A stretch of 45,579 nt of DNA. Origin: Gammaproteobacteria bacterium CG11_big_fil_rev_8_21_14_0_20_46_22 (GTDB lineage Bacteria; Pseudomonadota; Gammaproteobacteria; UBA12402). Where the stretch lies: the NCBI GenBank assembly GCA_002796245.1, contig PCWT01000048.1:174501-220079 (forward strand), written 5' to 3'. A program made the position numbers and the translations under genes. How positions within the stretch are numbered: position 1 is the first letter of the stretch; each line of letters starts with the position of its first letter. Of this stretch, positions 1 to 8,750 are shown in pieces. The notes below the pieces were generated by a model, which had not been told where the DNA came from, did not search any database, and saw only the letters and a list, made by a program, of their open reading frames with translations.

Positions 1-526
1 GGATTTGTATTAGATGGACTACATGTAGCATTTGATTTTATTTGTAATTATTCAGCATTTTCACTGAATAATTACTCTTAATCCCCATCGCGCAAAGAAA
101 AATACTGTTTCTCAAAGAGATGTGTCGATGCATTAGATTTTAGTGAATAATTACCTTTTATTTAATATAAAGTATTTAACTGGTCTCGCAAGGGGCTTAA
201 ACAGATGGCTCGCTGTGAAAACCATCAAAAGGTAGCACACGCTACTTCAGCATCCTTGTTTTATTCCGTGTGCCTAGTTGTAATAAAGCAGTCCCATTAA
301 GCAATATCATTGAAAATGTCAGGGCAAAATAGAACCCCATGAAGCAGATTTCACCACTAAGATGCGCTTAAACCGAGATTCGGGTGTTAAGGAAACTTTA
401 ATTTTTTAAGTTTATTATGCCAGGACTATATCTAAGAAACTGTTTGAAATTTATTGAATCGCTGCAAAATGAGCGAAATGGACTTAAGTAGCTTCTACAT
501 CCCTAATAAAACACAGGAGAAAAACA
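1..526. other. Gene-poor leader, 526 bp
   Basis: This stretch has no convincing complete gene and is more AT-rich than the rest of the window. A frame open from base 1 to a TAA at 79-81 (26 codons) could be the tail of a gene entering from the left, but it is too short to judge. The stretch contains the inverted repeat at 44-75 and a third copy of its arm at 144-154. The last bases supply the ribosome binding site of the gene at 527. No tRNA or confident promoter was seen. Confidence 0.6.
44..75. repeat. 12-bp perfect inverted repeat with a third half-copy downstream
   Basis: GTAATTATTCAG at 44-55 is perfectly complementary to CTGAATAATTAC at 64-75, with an 8-base loop. The arm TGAATAATTAC occurs again at 144-154. 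There is no T-run after the stem, so a rho-independent terminator is not supported. An operator or a mobile-element end are both possible. Confidence 0.7.
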
Positions 527-1969
527 ATGAAATTGCCGCCAGTACAACAACCTCAGCCCCAACCGCCAGTACAACAACTGCCGCCAGTACAATCCGTCCA
601 AGCACAGCAAGCAGTGTCCCCACAACAATATACAATAAGGGGACAATTTTATGGGGTTGAGTTACGCACTAGAGATGAGGTGGTTAAGCATATCGACGAG
701 GATGGCGTTCTTCACTTAGGGCTGAATGAATTTGTACGAGTGCAATATGGTCAAATAGTTATTGACTACTCCAGCGGTAAAGCGTGGATTACGTGGAGTT
801 TCCGGGATCAGGAGAATGGGCGCCCTGTAACATTTAATACGCCAGTGAAGTTAAAGCTGGGAGATAATATCGCTTTAACTAGACCGCAGCAGTTGATGGT
901 TAGAGATAATCGTTCTACATGGCTTAATGGATTTAGCCCCTCGAGTCGTTCTATGGTTCATCTTTTGCAAACCATGGCTGGAGCTCCTTGGTGCACTATA
1001 TATGGCGAAGCCGACGGCGCGCAGCCCGCCTCAAGCTACTCGCTTTGGGCTTCATTGCCAAATGGAAAAGCCCATGTGAAGCTATATGATCCTACAACAG
1101 GTTGGGTAGAGCCGCTTGTCAGGCTAAGCTTATACAAGCATGCCTCGTTTGCTAGTAGCGCCGCCGCTCAGCTACCCCAATCCAACGAAGCATCCCGCAG
1201 TGGGGTCGTGCTCAAGGGGGTGGTATTAAAATTTGGGAAAGAAGAGGAATATGGTTGTGGAGATTCTCGCCTAACACTGAGCTTAGATCAAGGTATGGAC
1301 CTTCATCATCCGGAATATCTCCAAAAGAATTTCTCGGTTCTCTTCGCTCATATTTCGGATGGAATGTTCAGAGACGAGGAGGCCTTTAATCGTTTCTGGG
1401 AAATATGCGAAGGAGTAGGGGGTTCGCCAGGCGCTAAGCGCACGCTTATACACTGCTGTGTGCTTGATACAGATAGGCGGCATCCAATGGTTATGCTAGT
1501 GCCTGATCTGACCCGACTTGAGTCGCGAACGAACGTACTTCTGGTGTTCTTTTGGATTCAGCATGTGGATAGAAAGCATTGGCGTTTGCTCAGTGATGAA
1601 CAGCGTGCTTTGCTTTCAAGCGTTCAAGAAAAACTAGAGAGCCCTGGGATCCTGCGCTTGGCTTTGGGCGACGACCGCGAGCTTAGCGTTGATGAACAAT
1701 TTCAACAACTTATAGATCCTAGATTGCTGAAAAACGAGCAACTGCTAGGCGTAACAGCCCTATTTAAAGAATTACTTCACGAGTCAGCTCCTTCAGAGCG
1801 AGCCACGAGCAACGCGACGCCGCCTCCTCCTGCTTCTGCTGCTGCTGTTCCATCATCATCTCCACGAAGCGCTTTTTTTCCTTGCGCGGCAGCAGAGCAG
1901 TCTGCAGCAGAGCAGTCTGCAGCAGAGCCGCTTGCAGCAGAGCCGCCTGTCTCGCCGAAGAAGCCTTAG
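527..1969 (+). CDS. Unrecognised protein with repetitive N- and C-terminal tails (480 aa)
   Basis: I do not recognise this protein. The ATG is preceded by AGGAGA at 515-520, an excellent ribosome binding site. Residues 1-35 are rich in Pro and Gln with repeated PPVQQ/LPPVQ units. Residues about 36-430 look globular, with mixed charge and no obvious membrane segment. The C-terminal 50 residues are Ala/Pro/Ser-rich, ending in four five-residue units (AAEQS, AAEQS, AAEPL, AAEPP) and VSPKKP. There is no signal peptide. Low-complexity flanks around a globular core would suit a secreted effector or a scaffold in a host-associated bacterium, but that is speculation. The gene converges on dapB with 28 bp between stop codons. 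An overlapping frame at 454-660 (Thr/Ser-rich) is its shadow. Confidence 0.75.
   Translation: MKLPPVQQPQPQPPVQQLPPVQSVQAQQAVSPQQYTIRGQFYGVELRTRDEVVKHIDEDGVLHLGLNEFVRVQYGQIVIDYSSGKAWITWSFRDQENGRPVTFNTPVKLKLGDNIALTRPQQLMVRDNRSTWLNGFSPSSRSMVHLLQTMAGAPWCTIYGEADGAQPASSYSLWASLPNGKAHVKLYDPTTGWVEPLVRLSLYKHASFASSAAAQLPQSNEASRSGVVLKGVVLKFGKEEEYGCGDSRLTLSLDQGMDLHHPEYLQKNFSVLFAHISDGMFRDEEAFNRFWEICEGVGGSPGAKRTLIHCCVLDTDRRHPMVMLVPDLTRLESRTNVLLVFFWIQHVDRKHWRLLSDEQRALLSSVQEKLESPGILRLALGDDRELSVDEQFQQLIDPRLLKNEQLLGVTALFKELLHESAPSERATSNATPPPPASAAAVPSSSPRSAFFPCAAAEQSAAEQSAAEPLAAEPPVSPKKP
1889..1948 (+). repeat. 15-bp tandem repeat, four units, inside the 480-aa gene
   Basis: Four consecutive 15-bp units based on GCAGCAGAGCAGTCT encode AAEQS/AAEP-type pentapeptides. 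The first two units are identical and the last two diverge at their 3' ends. In-frame repeats of this kind change copy number easily by slippage. Confidence 0.85.
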
Positions 1970-1997
1970 CAAAGAGGGGTAAATCAATCTCAGGATA

Positions 1998-2696
1998 TCA
2001 AAGAAAATATTCAAGGCCATAGACCAGATGATCCAGCGACATGATATTTTGCAAGCACAAAGCAATGCCTTCGGCGAAGCAATCGCGGTGGATGGATTGA
2101 TGTGAGATCGTTAGTGTTTCGCCGGTGTGGCCAAAGATCACATCTTGGCTCGCTAAAAAACCGGCTTGGCGAATGGAGTGAATCGGAATGCCACAGACAT
2201 CATTATATTGATTACGTTGGCAAGCCACGGCTTCGTTATCTCGCATGCTGGCAATGATTTCTGCGGTGCGAATGCTGGTGCCTGAAGGCGCGTCTTTTTT
2301 GTGTTCGTGATGCTTCTCAACGATCTCTGCGCGTGGAAAATATTTCGCAGCAATCATGCTAAATTGCATCATCAATACTGCACCGATAGAAAAGTTGGGG
2401 ATGATGGCGCCAGGCACATCGTATTTTGATAAGGCCTCAACATCACTCTCGCTTAAACCACTGGTGCCGATAATGGGGTGCGCGCCCGATTGAAGAATCA
2501 TTTCTGCGTTTTGAAAAGCGGCATCAGCCACCGTGAAATCAATCACGATATCCGGATTAACTTCGGCCAATACGGCGGCGAGGTCATCTGCGCGGCCCAG
2601 CTGTTTCGCAAGTTTAAACCCTTTGGTTTGTTTAACCACTTGGCAGGCGAGCTGGCCCATTTTGCCGAAGGCGCCGTTAACGATTACTGTGGTCAT
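1998..2696 (-). CDS. dapB: 4-hydroxy-tetrahydrodipicolinate reductase (232 aa)
   Basis: The enzyme reduces 4-hydroxy-tetrahydrodipicolinate with NAD(P)H in the diaminopimelate/lysine pathway in the cytosol. The nucleotide-binding loop GAFGKMG is at residues 8-14. The family signature EKHHEHKKDAPSGT is at about 127-140, with the catalytic His pair and Lys. At 232 residues it is shorter than the E. coli enzyme (273 aa), as seen in some other gammaproteobacteria. Its ATG overlaps the gmhB stop codon (ATGA), so it is the last gene of a glyQ-glyS-gmhB-dapB operon. That is an unusual place for dapB, which commonly sits near carA or dnaJ. Confidence 0.95.
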   Translation of the reverse strand: MTTVIVNGAFGKMGQLACQVVKQTKGFKLAKQLGRADDLAAVLAEVNPDIVIDFTVADAAFQNAEMILQSGAHPIIGTSGLSESDVEALSKYDVPGAIIPNFSIGAVLMMQFSMIAAKYFPRAEIVEKHHEHKKDAPSGTSIRTAEIIASMRDNEAVACQRNQYNDVCGIPIHSIRQAGFLASQDVIFGHTGETLTISHQSIHRDCFAEGIALCLQNIMSLDHLVYGLEYFL

Positions 2697-3244
2697 GATT
2701 GGGTTTCCTTTAATATGATTTCACAAGCGTGTGCTAAATCTTTCACGACACTTGTGTCGCCAAGTTCGTGTTTGTGTTTTTCTAAAGCGATTGAGCCTTT
2801 GCCGGTTAGTACTAATAATGTTTTCAAACCACGCGCTTTGCCGGCTTCAATATCTCGCCAGCTATCACCAACCAAAAAGGTTTTTGCTAAATTCGCCTCT
2901 GGGAAATCGCTGGCGATGTCATCGATCAGGCCGGGTTTGGGTTTTCGACAGTGGCAGTCATCATCGGGATGGTGCGGGCAATAGTAAATACCGTCGATTT
3001 TGCCACCTAATTTTTCTAACAGTGCTGTAAGCTTATCGTGCATGGCGTGCAAGTCTTCGTGGGTAAAGTAGCCACGTGAAATGCCAGATTGATTTGTGGC
3101 CACGGCCACCGAAAAGCCAGCCTGGTTTAATTTAACGATAGCCTCAAGGCTGCCGGCAATAGGATGAAAAGCATCGTGATGGCGAATGTGATCATCGCTG
3201 TCTTCATTGATAACACCGTCTCTGTCGAGAATAACAAGGCGCAT
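2693..3244 (-). CDS. gmhB: D-glycero-beta-D-manno-heptose 1,7-bisphosphate 7-phosphatase (183 aa)
   Basis: This HAD-superfamily phosphatase removes the 7-phosphate of heptose bisphosphate during ADP-heptose synthesis for the LPS inner core. Motif I DRDG (nucleophile Asp7, acid/base Asp9) is close to the N-terminus. The zinc-binding loop CPHHPDDDCHC is in the middle, followed by RKPKPG and the motif IV region VGDSWRDIEAGK. The ATG at 3244 overlaps the glyS stop (TGATG); a GTG one codon upstream is possible but less likely. Linkage of glyS to gmhB is common in gammaproteobacteria. Its presence implies heptose-containing LPS. Confidence 0.93.
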   Translation of the reverse strand: MRLVILDRDGVINEDSDDHIRHHDAFHPIAGSLEAIVKLNQAGFSVAVATNQSGISRGYFTHEDLHAMHDKLTALLEKLGGKIDGIYYCPHHPDDDCHCRKPKPGLIDDIASDFPEANLAKTFLVGDSWRDIEAGKARGLKTLLVLTGKGSIALEKHKHELGDTSVVKDLAHACEIILKETQS

Positions 3245-5301
3245 CACTGAAGTTCCGAGAAGTCAGCAATATGTAAAAATAGGTGTCGCACACCTGTGAG
3301 CAAAGCCAGGCGGTTTTCGCGCAGCGCTTCATCGTCACACATCACCATGACTTCATCGAAAAAACAATCCAATGTCGGTTTGAGTGTGGCCAGTGCGATC
3401 AAGGCATCGTCAAAGCGTTGTTCTCTTGTGGCTGTCATCACAGTGTCTCGAAGTTTTTCAGCTTGCTGATTGAGCGCTATTTCAGCCGCTTCTTTAAGTT
3501 CATTGGGTTTAACTCGTCCGTTGCCTGATTGTTTCTTCAATACATTGGCCACGCGTTTATTGGCTGCCACTAAACTTTCAAAGGCATCGTGCGATTCAAA
3601 GTCGCGCAGTGCGGTTAAGCGCTGTAAAACTTCTAAAGGCTGCGGAAGGCCTAAGCTTAAGACCGCTTGGCATTGGTCGGCGCGGAAGTTTTGCTGCAGT
3701 AAGTAGTGTTTTAAACGTTCTTCAATAAAGCCAAAGGTTTGGCTGGCCACATGCGGGTTGCTAAGTTTGTCGCCGTAACAGCTAATCGCGTGTTCGATCA
3801 GTGTGCTCACATCGATTGATAAGCTTTTTTCTAAAATGATGCGCAAAATACCTAAAACTTGTCTTCGCAGTGCGAACGGATCTTTATCGCCTGTAGGTAA
3901 TTTGTTAATACCAATAATGCCGACGATGGTATCGATACGATCCGCCATGGCGACACACAGCGCAACGGGGTTGTCGCTTAAGGCGTCCCCTGAAAAGCGC
4001 GGTTTGTAGTAATCTTCGAGGGCCTCTGCCACAGCAGGCTTTTCATTATCGTCGGTCGCGTAGTAGCGGCCCATGGTGCCTTGGAGTTCGGGAAACTCGC
4101 CGACCATGTCGGTGAGTAAATCACATTTGCACAATTGACTCGCGCGCGAGACATCGTTTTTATCGGCGCCAATGAGTTCGGCTAAGCGGTTAGCGATCGT
4201 TTCAATGCGTTGTGTTTTCTCAAACAAAGTTCCAAGTTGTTGTTGGAAGGTGACGCTGATGAGCAGGTCTCTGCGATCCAAGAGGCCGACTCGTTTATCT
4301 TTCTCAAAGAAAAATAAAGCATCGGCAAAACGTGCACGTAACACTTTTTCATTGCCGCGAATGATTTGCCGGGGATCTTCCGCTTGTATGTTGCTGACCA
4401 AAATAAATTGGTTCAGCAGCGCACCAGATGGATCGCGCAGCGCAAAATAACGCTGGTGTGTGGCCATCGATAAAATAAGCACCTCATCGGGAACGGCTAG
4501 GAATTTTTTGTCGAACTCGCCGAGTAAAGCGTTTGGCCATTCAACGAGAGCAGTGACTTCATCAAGCAATGCATCATTGGCGACAATGGTCGCGTTATGG
4601 CTTTCGGCCAGTCCTGTGATGTGTGATGCGATTTGTTCTTTTCGCTCGTTAAAATCTACAAGCACATAGGCCTTTCGAAGTTTTTCTAAGTAGTCGCTGG
4701 CATGATGAATGTCGATGGCTTCAGGGTGATGAAAGCGATGGCCGACAGTGCTGTGTTGGCTGTCTAAGCCGAATAAATTCATGGGCACGACGCTGTTGCC
4801 CAAAACAGCCAGTACATTTTTCACCGGGCGCGTAAAGTGGTGTTCGCCCTCGCCCCAGCTCATGAGCTTCGGGATCGGTAAGTTTTTTAAGGCGTGCTCG
4901 ATAATGCTCGGCAGAAGTTCGGCGGTGGCTTGTCCGGCTTGTTGCACTTGGTAAAACAACCATTCGCCCTTGTCTGTTTTGACGGTGCTGGCTTGATCAA
5001 GCTCAATCCCACAGGATTTGGCAAAACCCAGCGCTGCCGGTGTCGGGTTGCCATTGGTATCGTAAGCGGCATTGACAGCGGGCCCTTTCCGGTCGATCAC
5101 CTGGTCGGCCTGTTTGTCGGCTAATGCGTAAACGCAAAAAGCCAGTCGTCTGGGGCTTGCGTAAGCTTCGATGCGATCAAAGGATAAAGTGGCTTTTTCT
5201 AAGCCTTGTTTAACATTCGACGCTAGTGCATCGCGCAAACTTTGCAAGGCTTTGGGTGGCAGCTCTTCGCACAATAATTCAAAAATAAAATCTTGGCTCA
5301 T
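3244..5301 (-). CDS. glyS: Glycine--tRNA ligase beta subunit (685 aa)
   Basis: This is the beta subunit of the bacterial alpha2beta2 glycyl-tRNA synthetase, which carries tRNA-binding functions. The N-terminus [19 protein letters not shown] is typical of GlyS, and the length matches the E. coli protein (about 689 aa). The start was set at 5301 because its ATG overlaps the glyQ stop (ATGA) and has AGGAGA 8 bases upstream; a start at 5319 would have no such support. It is followed by gmhB with a 1-base stop/start overlap. Confidence 0.97.
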   Translation of the reverse strand: MSQDFIFELLCEELPPKALQSLRDALASNVKQGLEKATLSFDRIEAYASPRRLAFCVYALADKQADQVIDRKGPAVNAAYDTNGNPTPAALGFAKSCGIELDQASTVKTDKGEWLFYQVQQAGQATAELLPSIIEHALKNLPIPKLMSWGEGEHHFTRPVKNVLAVLGNSVVPMNLFGLDSQHSTVGHRFHHPEAIDIHHASDYLEKLRKAYVLVDFNERKEQIASHITGLAESHNATIVANDALLDEVTALVEWPNALLGEFDKKFLAVPDEVLILSMATHQRYFALRDPSGALLNQFILVSNIQAEDPRQIIRGNEKVLRARFADALFFFEKDKRVGLLDRRDLLISVTFQQQLGTLFEKTQRIETIANRLAELIGADKNDVSRASQLCKCDLLTDMVGEFPELQGTMGRYYATDDNEKPAVAEALEDYYKPRFSGDALSDNPVALCVAMADRIDTIVGIIGINKLPTGDKDPFALRRQVLGILRIILEKSLSIDVSTLIEHAISCYGDKLSNPHVASQTFGFIEERLKHYLLQQNFRADQCQAVLSLGLPQPLEVLQRLTALRDFESHDAFESLVAANKRVANVLKKQSGNGRVKPNELKEAAEIALNQQAEKLRDTVMTATREQRFDDALIALATLKPTLDCFFDEVMVMCDDEALRENRLALLTGVRHLFLHIADFSELQ

Positions 5302-6191
5302 GCGCGATTCTCCTGGCAACGTGGAAAGCCTAAGGCTTCGCGCACCTCAACATAACGCTCGGCCACTTGTTTGGCCATGGCGCGCACGTTTAAAATGTAA
5401 GCTTGGCGTTCTGTGACTGAAATGGCGTGTCGCGCGTCTAATAAGTTAAAACAGTGTGAAGCTTTTACCATCATCTCATACGCGGGAATCGGCAGGCCTG
5501 CTTCGATTAATTTCTGGCACTGTTGTTCGCAGTGTGAAAATTGCTCTAACAAAAACTTCACATCGGCGTGTTCAAAATTATAGGCCGACATCTCTTGTTC
5601 GTTTTGTAAAAAGATATCACCGTAAGTCACAATCCCGGCTGGTGTTTCTGTCCACACCAAGTCTTTAAAATCATCCACGTTTTGCAGATACATAGCGATG
5701 CGCTCAAGGCCATAAGTGAGCTCGCCGGTAACAGGTTTACAAGGCAAGCCGCCGACTTGTTGGAAGTACGTAAATTGTGTGATCTCCATCCCGTTTTGCC
5801 ACACTTCCCAGCCTAGACCCCAGGCACCTAAGGTGGGCGATTCCCAATTGTCTTCCACAAAGCGGATATCATCCTTTAAAGGATCGATGCCGATTGCGCG
5901 TAGTGAGCCTAAGTAGAGTTCTTGCAAATTATCGGGTGAAGGTTTGAGCACAACTTGAAACTGGTAGTAGTGCTGTAAGCGATTCGGGTTTTCACCGTAG
6001 CGACCATCGCTTGGACGGCGGCAAGGCTGCACATAAGCCGCGTGCCACGGCTCCGGGCCCAAGGCTTGTAGAAAAGTGGCGGGGTGGAACGTGCCTGCGC
6101 CGACTTCGAGGTCTAAAGGTTGCATAATGATGCAGCCTTGTTTTGCCCAGTAATCATGAAGCGTCATTAATAAGCCTTGAAAGGTCTTCAC
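5298..6191 (-). CDS. glyQ: Glycine--tRNA ligase alpha subunit (297 aa)
   Basis: This is the catalytic class II synthetase subunit that activates glycine. The N-terminus [20 protein letters not shown] and the segments [20 protein letters not shown] and [20 protein letters not shown] are diagnostic of GlyQ. The length is typical (about 300 aa). The gene starts with GTG at 6191, with AAGGAAA about 8 bases upstream. It is the first gene of the operon and lies behind a likely promoter at 6222-6250. Confidence 0.97.
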   Translation of the reverse strand: MKTFQGLLMTLHDYWAKQGCIIMQPLDLEVGAGTFHPATFLQALGPEPWHAAYVQPCRRPSDGRYGENPNRLQHYYQFQVVLKPSPDNLQELYLGSLRAIGIDPLKDDIRFVEDNWESPTLGAWGLGWEVWQNGMEITQFTYFQQVGGLPCKPVTGELTYGLERIAMYLQNVDDFKDLVWTETPAGIVTYGDIFLQNEQEMSAYNFEHADVKFLLEQFSHCEQQCQKLIEAGLPIPAYEMMVKASHCFNLLDARHAISVTERQAYILNVRAMAKQVAERYVEVREALGFPRCQENRA

Positions 6192-6221
6192 CGGCGTTTC
6201 CTTATTGAAAAATTAAGGCTT

Positions 6222-6250
6222 ATTATACGCATCGTGTTTGAAATTTATAG
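6222..6250 (-). promoter_or_regulatory. Probable promoter of glyQ operon
   Basis: On the minus strand a perfect -10 TATAAT occupies 6227-6222. A weak -35 CTATAA lies at 6250-6245 with a 17-base spacer. Transcription would start about 25 bases before the glyQ GTG. Confidence 0.5.
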
Positions 6251-6362
6251 CCTGGCTTGGCTTGCGTTTGGTTTAAAATCAGCGGGCTGGGGTTTTGGGT
6301 GGGGTTTCCGCACGATCGCTGATAAAAACGCACAAATTTTGAGCGAAAAGCGGCGGGGACTG

Positions 6363-6371
6363 TGATATAAT
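6363..6371 (+). promoter_or_regulatory. Extended -10 promoter for gtrA-like gene
   Basis: TGATATAAT is a perfect extended -10 element. No good -35 lies at 17 bases, which extended -10 promoters tolerate. A short inverted repeat (AATAAGC/GCTTATT, 6369-6384) overlaps the element and the predicted start of the transcript and could be an operator. Confidence 0.5.
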
Positions 6372-6405
6372 AAGCCCGCTTATTAGGAATAAACAGGTTA
6401 AGGCA

Positions 6406-6822
6406 TTGAAAAAAATAGCAAAAACGACATACCACGGATTGTTCGGCAACCACTGGTTTGGCCAAATTGGTCGTTTTGGTGTTGTGGGCGTCACGGCCGC
6501 AGTGGTGAACTTTGTGGTGGTGTTGGGTCTGGTATCGGCCGGCCTGTTAAGCCCTCTGCTTGCGAATATCTTTGCGTTTTTACTAGCGTTTCAAGTGAGC
6601 TTTTTTGGGCATAAGCGCTGGACGTTTAAACACAGCGGCGCCGGGCTTTCAACGGCCAGCAAATTTTTTATCGTTGCCCTTTTAAGCTTTTTGTTGAATG
6701 AGGGTTTGTTTGCCGCGCTGCTTACCGGCGCGCAACTCGCTTACCCACTTGCTTTGTTATTAACCCTCGCGATTGTCCCACCGCTGACATTTGCGTTTAG
6801 CAAAGTGTGGGCTTTTAAGTAA
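6406..6822 (+). CDS. GtrA-like membrane protein, candidate polyprenyl-phosphate-sugar flippase (138 aa)
   Basis: The GtrA family (PF04138) consists of four-helix membrane proteins that help move undecaprenyl-phosphate-linked sugars across the inner membrane. The sequence shows the typical start QIGRFGVVGVTAAVVNFVVV at about 19-39, then segments near 42-60, 81-100 and 110-133, with the conserved FGHKRWTF between helices 2 and 3. It begins with TTG; no in-frame ATG is near, and CAGG lies 8 bases upstream. The stop codon is immediately followed by the ATG of the YdjC-family gene, so the two are co-transcribed. The glycan and the sugar are unknown. Confidence 0.82.
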   Translation: MKKIAKTTYHGLFGNHWFGQIGRFGVVGVTAAVVNFVVVLGLVSAGLLSPLLANIFAFLLAFQVSFFGHKRWTFKHSGAGLSTASKFFIVALLSFLLNEGLFAALLTGAQLAYPLALLLTLAIVPPLTFAFSKVWAFK

Positions 6823-7593
6823 ATGAATAAAGTGATCTTGTGCGCGGACGATTTTGGTTTGAGTCACGGCACCAATACGGCGATTTTAGATTTAATTCAG
6901 CAAAATGTGTTGCAAGCGACCAGTGTGATGGTGACTATGCCAGCGCTTGAAACGGATGCGCCGCAGCTAAAAACGTTTTCTAGCCAGGCTCAAATCGGCT
7001 TGCACTTTGATTTAACCGACGGTAAACCTTTAACACATTTACCTGCCTCACATCACGGTAGCTTAAAGCGATTGTTAGTTTTATCACACCTTCGCCGTTT
7101 AAACCAAGCCGCACTTGAGGCAGAGTTGCTGGCGCAGCTTGAGCGCTTTAAAGCGGTGATGGGGCGGTTTCCTGATTTTATTGATGGTCATCAGCATGTG
7201 CATCATTTGCCGGTGGTTCGCGATGCTTTATTGGCGGTGTATGCCAAATGGTTTGGGGATAAAAAACCTTGGGTGCGTGTCTCCAGCAATGGTTTGAGTT
7301 TTGTGTTAAGGCGTGCCTTTTCAGAGCCAAAGCTTGCCATTATTGCGTTTAGCGGTGCTTTATCACTCAAGCGAAAACTGAAAAAAGCCGGTATTCCACA
7401 TAACAAACATTTTTCGGGTATTTACGATTTCTCCAAAAGCGCGCACTACGCGCAATATTTCAAGACGTTTCAAGCCGATGTCCGCGATGACGGTTTGATG
7501 ATGTGTCACCCCGGAAAAGGTGAAGTGGCTAGCGATGCTATTGCGAAGGCGCGTGCAGACGAGTACGCGTTTTTACGCACACTGTCACGATAA
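6823..7593 (+). CDS. YdjC/ChbG-family carbohydrate deacetylase (256 aa)
   Basis: The family removes acetyl groups from N-acetylated sugars (for example chitooligosaccharide deacetylase ChbG) or acts in hopanoid maturation (HpnK). Metal-site motifs are visible: ADDFG near residue 8-12, LHFDLTDG around 64-71, and GHQHVHHLP around 127-135. The gene starts directly at the gtrA stop. Coupling to a polyprenyl-sugar flippase suggests a lipid-linked or envelope sugar as substrate. Its 3' end overlaps the convergent glycosyltransferase gene by 56 bp. The precise substrate cannot be read from sequence. Confidence 0.83.
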   Translation: MNKVILCADDFGLSHGTNTAILDLIQQNVLQATSVMVTMPALETDAPQLKTFSSQAQIGLHFDLTDGKPLTHLPASHHGSLKRLLVLSHLRRLNQAALEAELLAQLERFKAVMGRFPDFIDGHQHVHHLPVVRDALLAVYAKWFGDKKPWVRVSSNGLSFVLRRAFSEPKLAIIAFSGALSLKRKLKKAGIPHNKHFSGIYDFSKSAHYAQYFKTFQADVRDDGLMMCHPGKGEVASDAIAKARADEYAFLRTLSR

Positions 7594-8686
7594 GATAGAC
7601 AGCAAATAACAGCGCAGCCAGCGGCGATAGCCAAGAAACATAGCCCGGGGTCAAATGATGCCCGATCGAGTAGCTGCCGAGTATCATGATTAACAAAGCC
7701 ACGAAAAAACCCAATCGAACATTCTGCCGATTCTGCCAAGCGCTGTTTGCAAAGTATGCCAAGGCCGGTGCCAATATCACGTAATCATTATTTTCAGTGC
7801 GCGGGTTAAACAGCATGAGGTAGCTTGCGGCTAACGCAAAGATCAAAATCACGGCTTGTGCTCGCTCGAGTCGCAAGCATCGATACGATAAGTACAAAAC
7901 GACTAAGCCTGCGACTAACTCCACGGGCAGTGCTAAGGCTTGGGGCAAGGTGAGCCCAAAGGTTTGCAAAAGGCCAAAAAATTGCGCCCAATGCGAGTAG
8001 ACACTGGTGCCATAATGAAAAGCGTATTGCAACATTTGCCAGCAGGCGCCGTATTGAGTAAGCGCATAGTGTGGCGACTGTAAGATAAAAGGCAAAATAG
8101 CTGCGATTAATACAGCGATGATGAGTCGAAGACGAAGTGGTGAAAACAATGCAAAGGCTAATAATAGCCAAACAAGCGCTGTCGGCTTTAGGGCAACGCT
8201 AAGGGTCAGTAGTATCGCTGAGCGCCAGTAATGTTTGGCAGCTATTGTGGTCAAACCCAGTAGTGTGAGGCCTGTGAGCAATAGGTTCATTTGTCCATTG
8301 CGTAGACTGCTAAAAGCTAGGGCGGCTGTAAACAAGCTCATTAAGGCAATCCAGGGCCGTTGCTTTTCTGCCCTGGGGAATAAGCGCACATATTCGAGTA
8401 AGGCATACAGGTAAACCGCCAAAGAGATCGCCCGCCAAAGTGTTTCGGCTGGCGCTTTGGGCATTAGGCTAAAAGGCGCGAAAAAAATAGCGGCTTGAGG
8501 AAAATAAATAAAACCCGTGCCGCGGGTGTTGTATAGGGCTTGGCCTTGCAGCCAATGGTGTCCGGCATCGAAGTACCAGTAAGCCAGCGAGCGGCCAAGG
8601 TCTGTGTGGATTAGATAAAACACAACAGCGGCACACAGTAGTGTCCATAGTAAGATGGCAATTTTTTTGTCGAGTGATGGTGACAT
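7538..8686 (-). CDS. GT87-type (DUF2029) integral membrane glycosyltransferase (382 aa)
   Basis: This polytopic protein has about ten hydrophobic segments. It shows the family hallmarks: a first helix at about 8-27, then a periplasmic loop containing FDAGHHWLQGQALYNTRG and the YFPQAAIFFAPFSLMP motif. GT87 enzymes are polyprenyl-phosphate-mannose-dependent mannosyltransferases in actinobacteria; proteobacterial members are mostly uncharacterised. The end LIVTVCVKTRTRLHAPSQ overlaps the YdjC-family gene on the other strand. The start ATG at 8686 has only a weak upstream GGAA. A role with the GtrA-like and YdjC proteins in decorating a lipid-linked glycan is inferred from position only. Confidence 0.75.
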   Translation of the reverse strand: MSPSLDKKIAILLWTLLCAAVVFYLIHTDLGRSLAYWYFDAGHHWLQGQALYNTRGTGFIYFPQAAIFFAPFSLMPKAPAETLWRAISLAVYLYALLEYVRLFPRAEKQRPWIALMSLFTAALAFSSLRNGQMNLLLTGLTLLGLTTIAAKHYWRSAILLTLSVALKPTALVWLLLAFALFSPLRLRLIIAVLIAAILPFILQSPHYALTQYGACWQMLQYAFHYGTSVYSHWAQFFGLLQTFGLTLPQALALPVELVAGLVVLYLSYRCLRLERAQAVILIFALAASYLMLFNPRTENNDYVILAPALAYFANSAWQNRQNVRLGFFVALLIMILGSYSIGHHLTPGYVSWLSPLAALLFAVYLIVTVCVKTRTRLHAPSQ

Positions 8687-8706
8687 GGCTTTAATAATTC
8701 CGGCTC

Positions 8707-8735
8707 ATAAAAAAGCCCGCCAAGGGGCGGGCTTT
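8707..8735 (-). terminator. Rho-independent terminator of the HU gene
   Basis: A 10-bp stem, AAAGCCCGCC (8712-8721) with GGCGGGCTTT (8726-8735), is followed on the minus strand by a run of T. It lies 15 bases beyond the HU stop codon. Confidence 0.9.
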
Positions 8736-8750
8736 GTGCTCTATCGGCGA

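Noticed and set aside
454-660. Overlapping Thr/Ser-rich open frame ahead of the 480-aa gene
   Set aside because: It has no ribosome binding site, and its Thr/Ser/Ala composition is just the +1 reading of the CAA/CCA-rich repeat of the real gene.
1856-2065. Minus-strand Arg/Leu/Cys-rich frame at the end of the 480-aa gene
   Set aside because: It is the complement of the CAG-rich repeat and overlaps two real genes.
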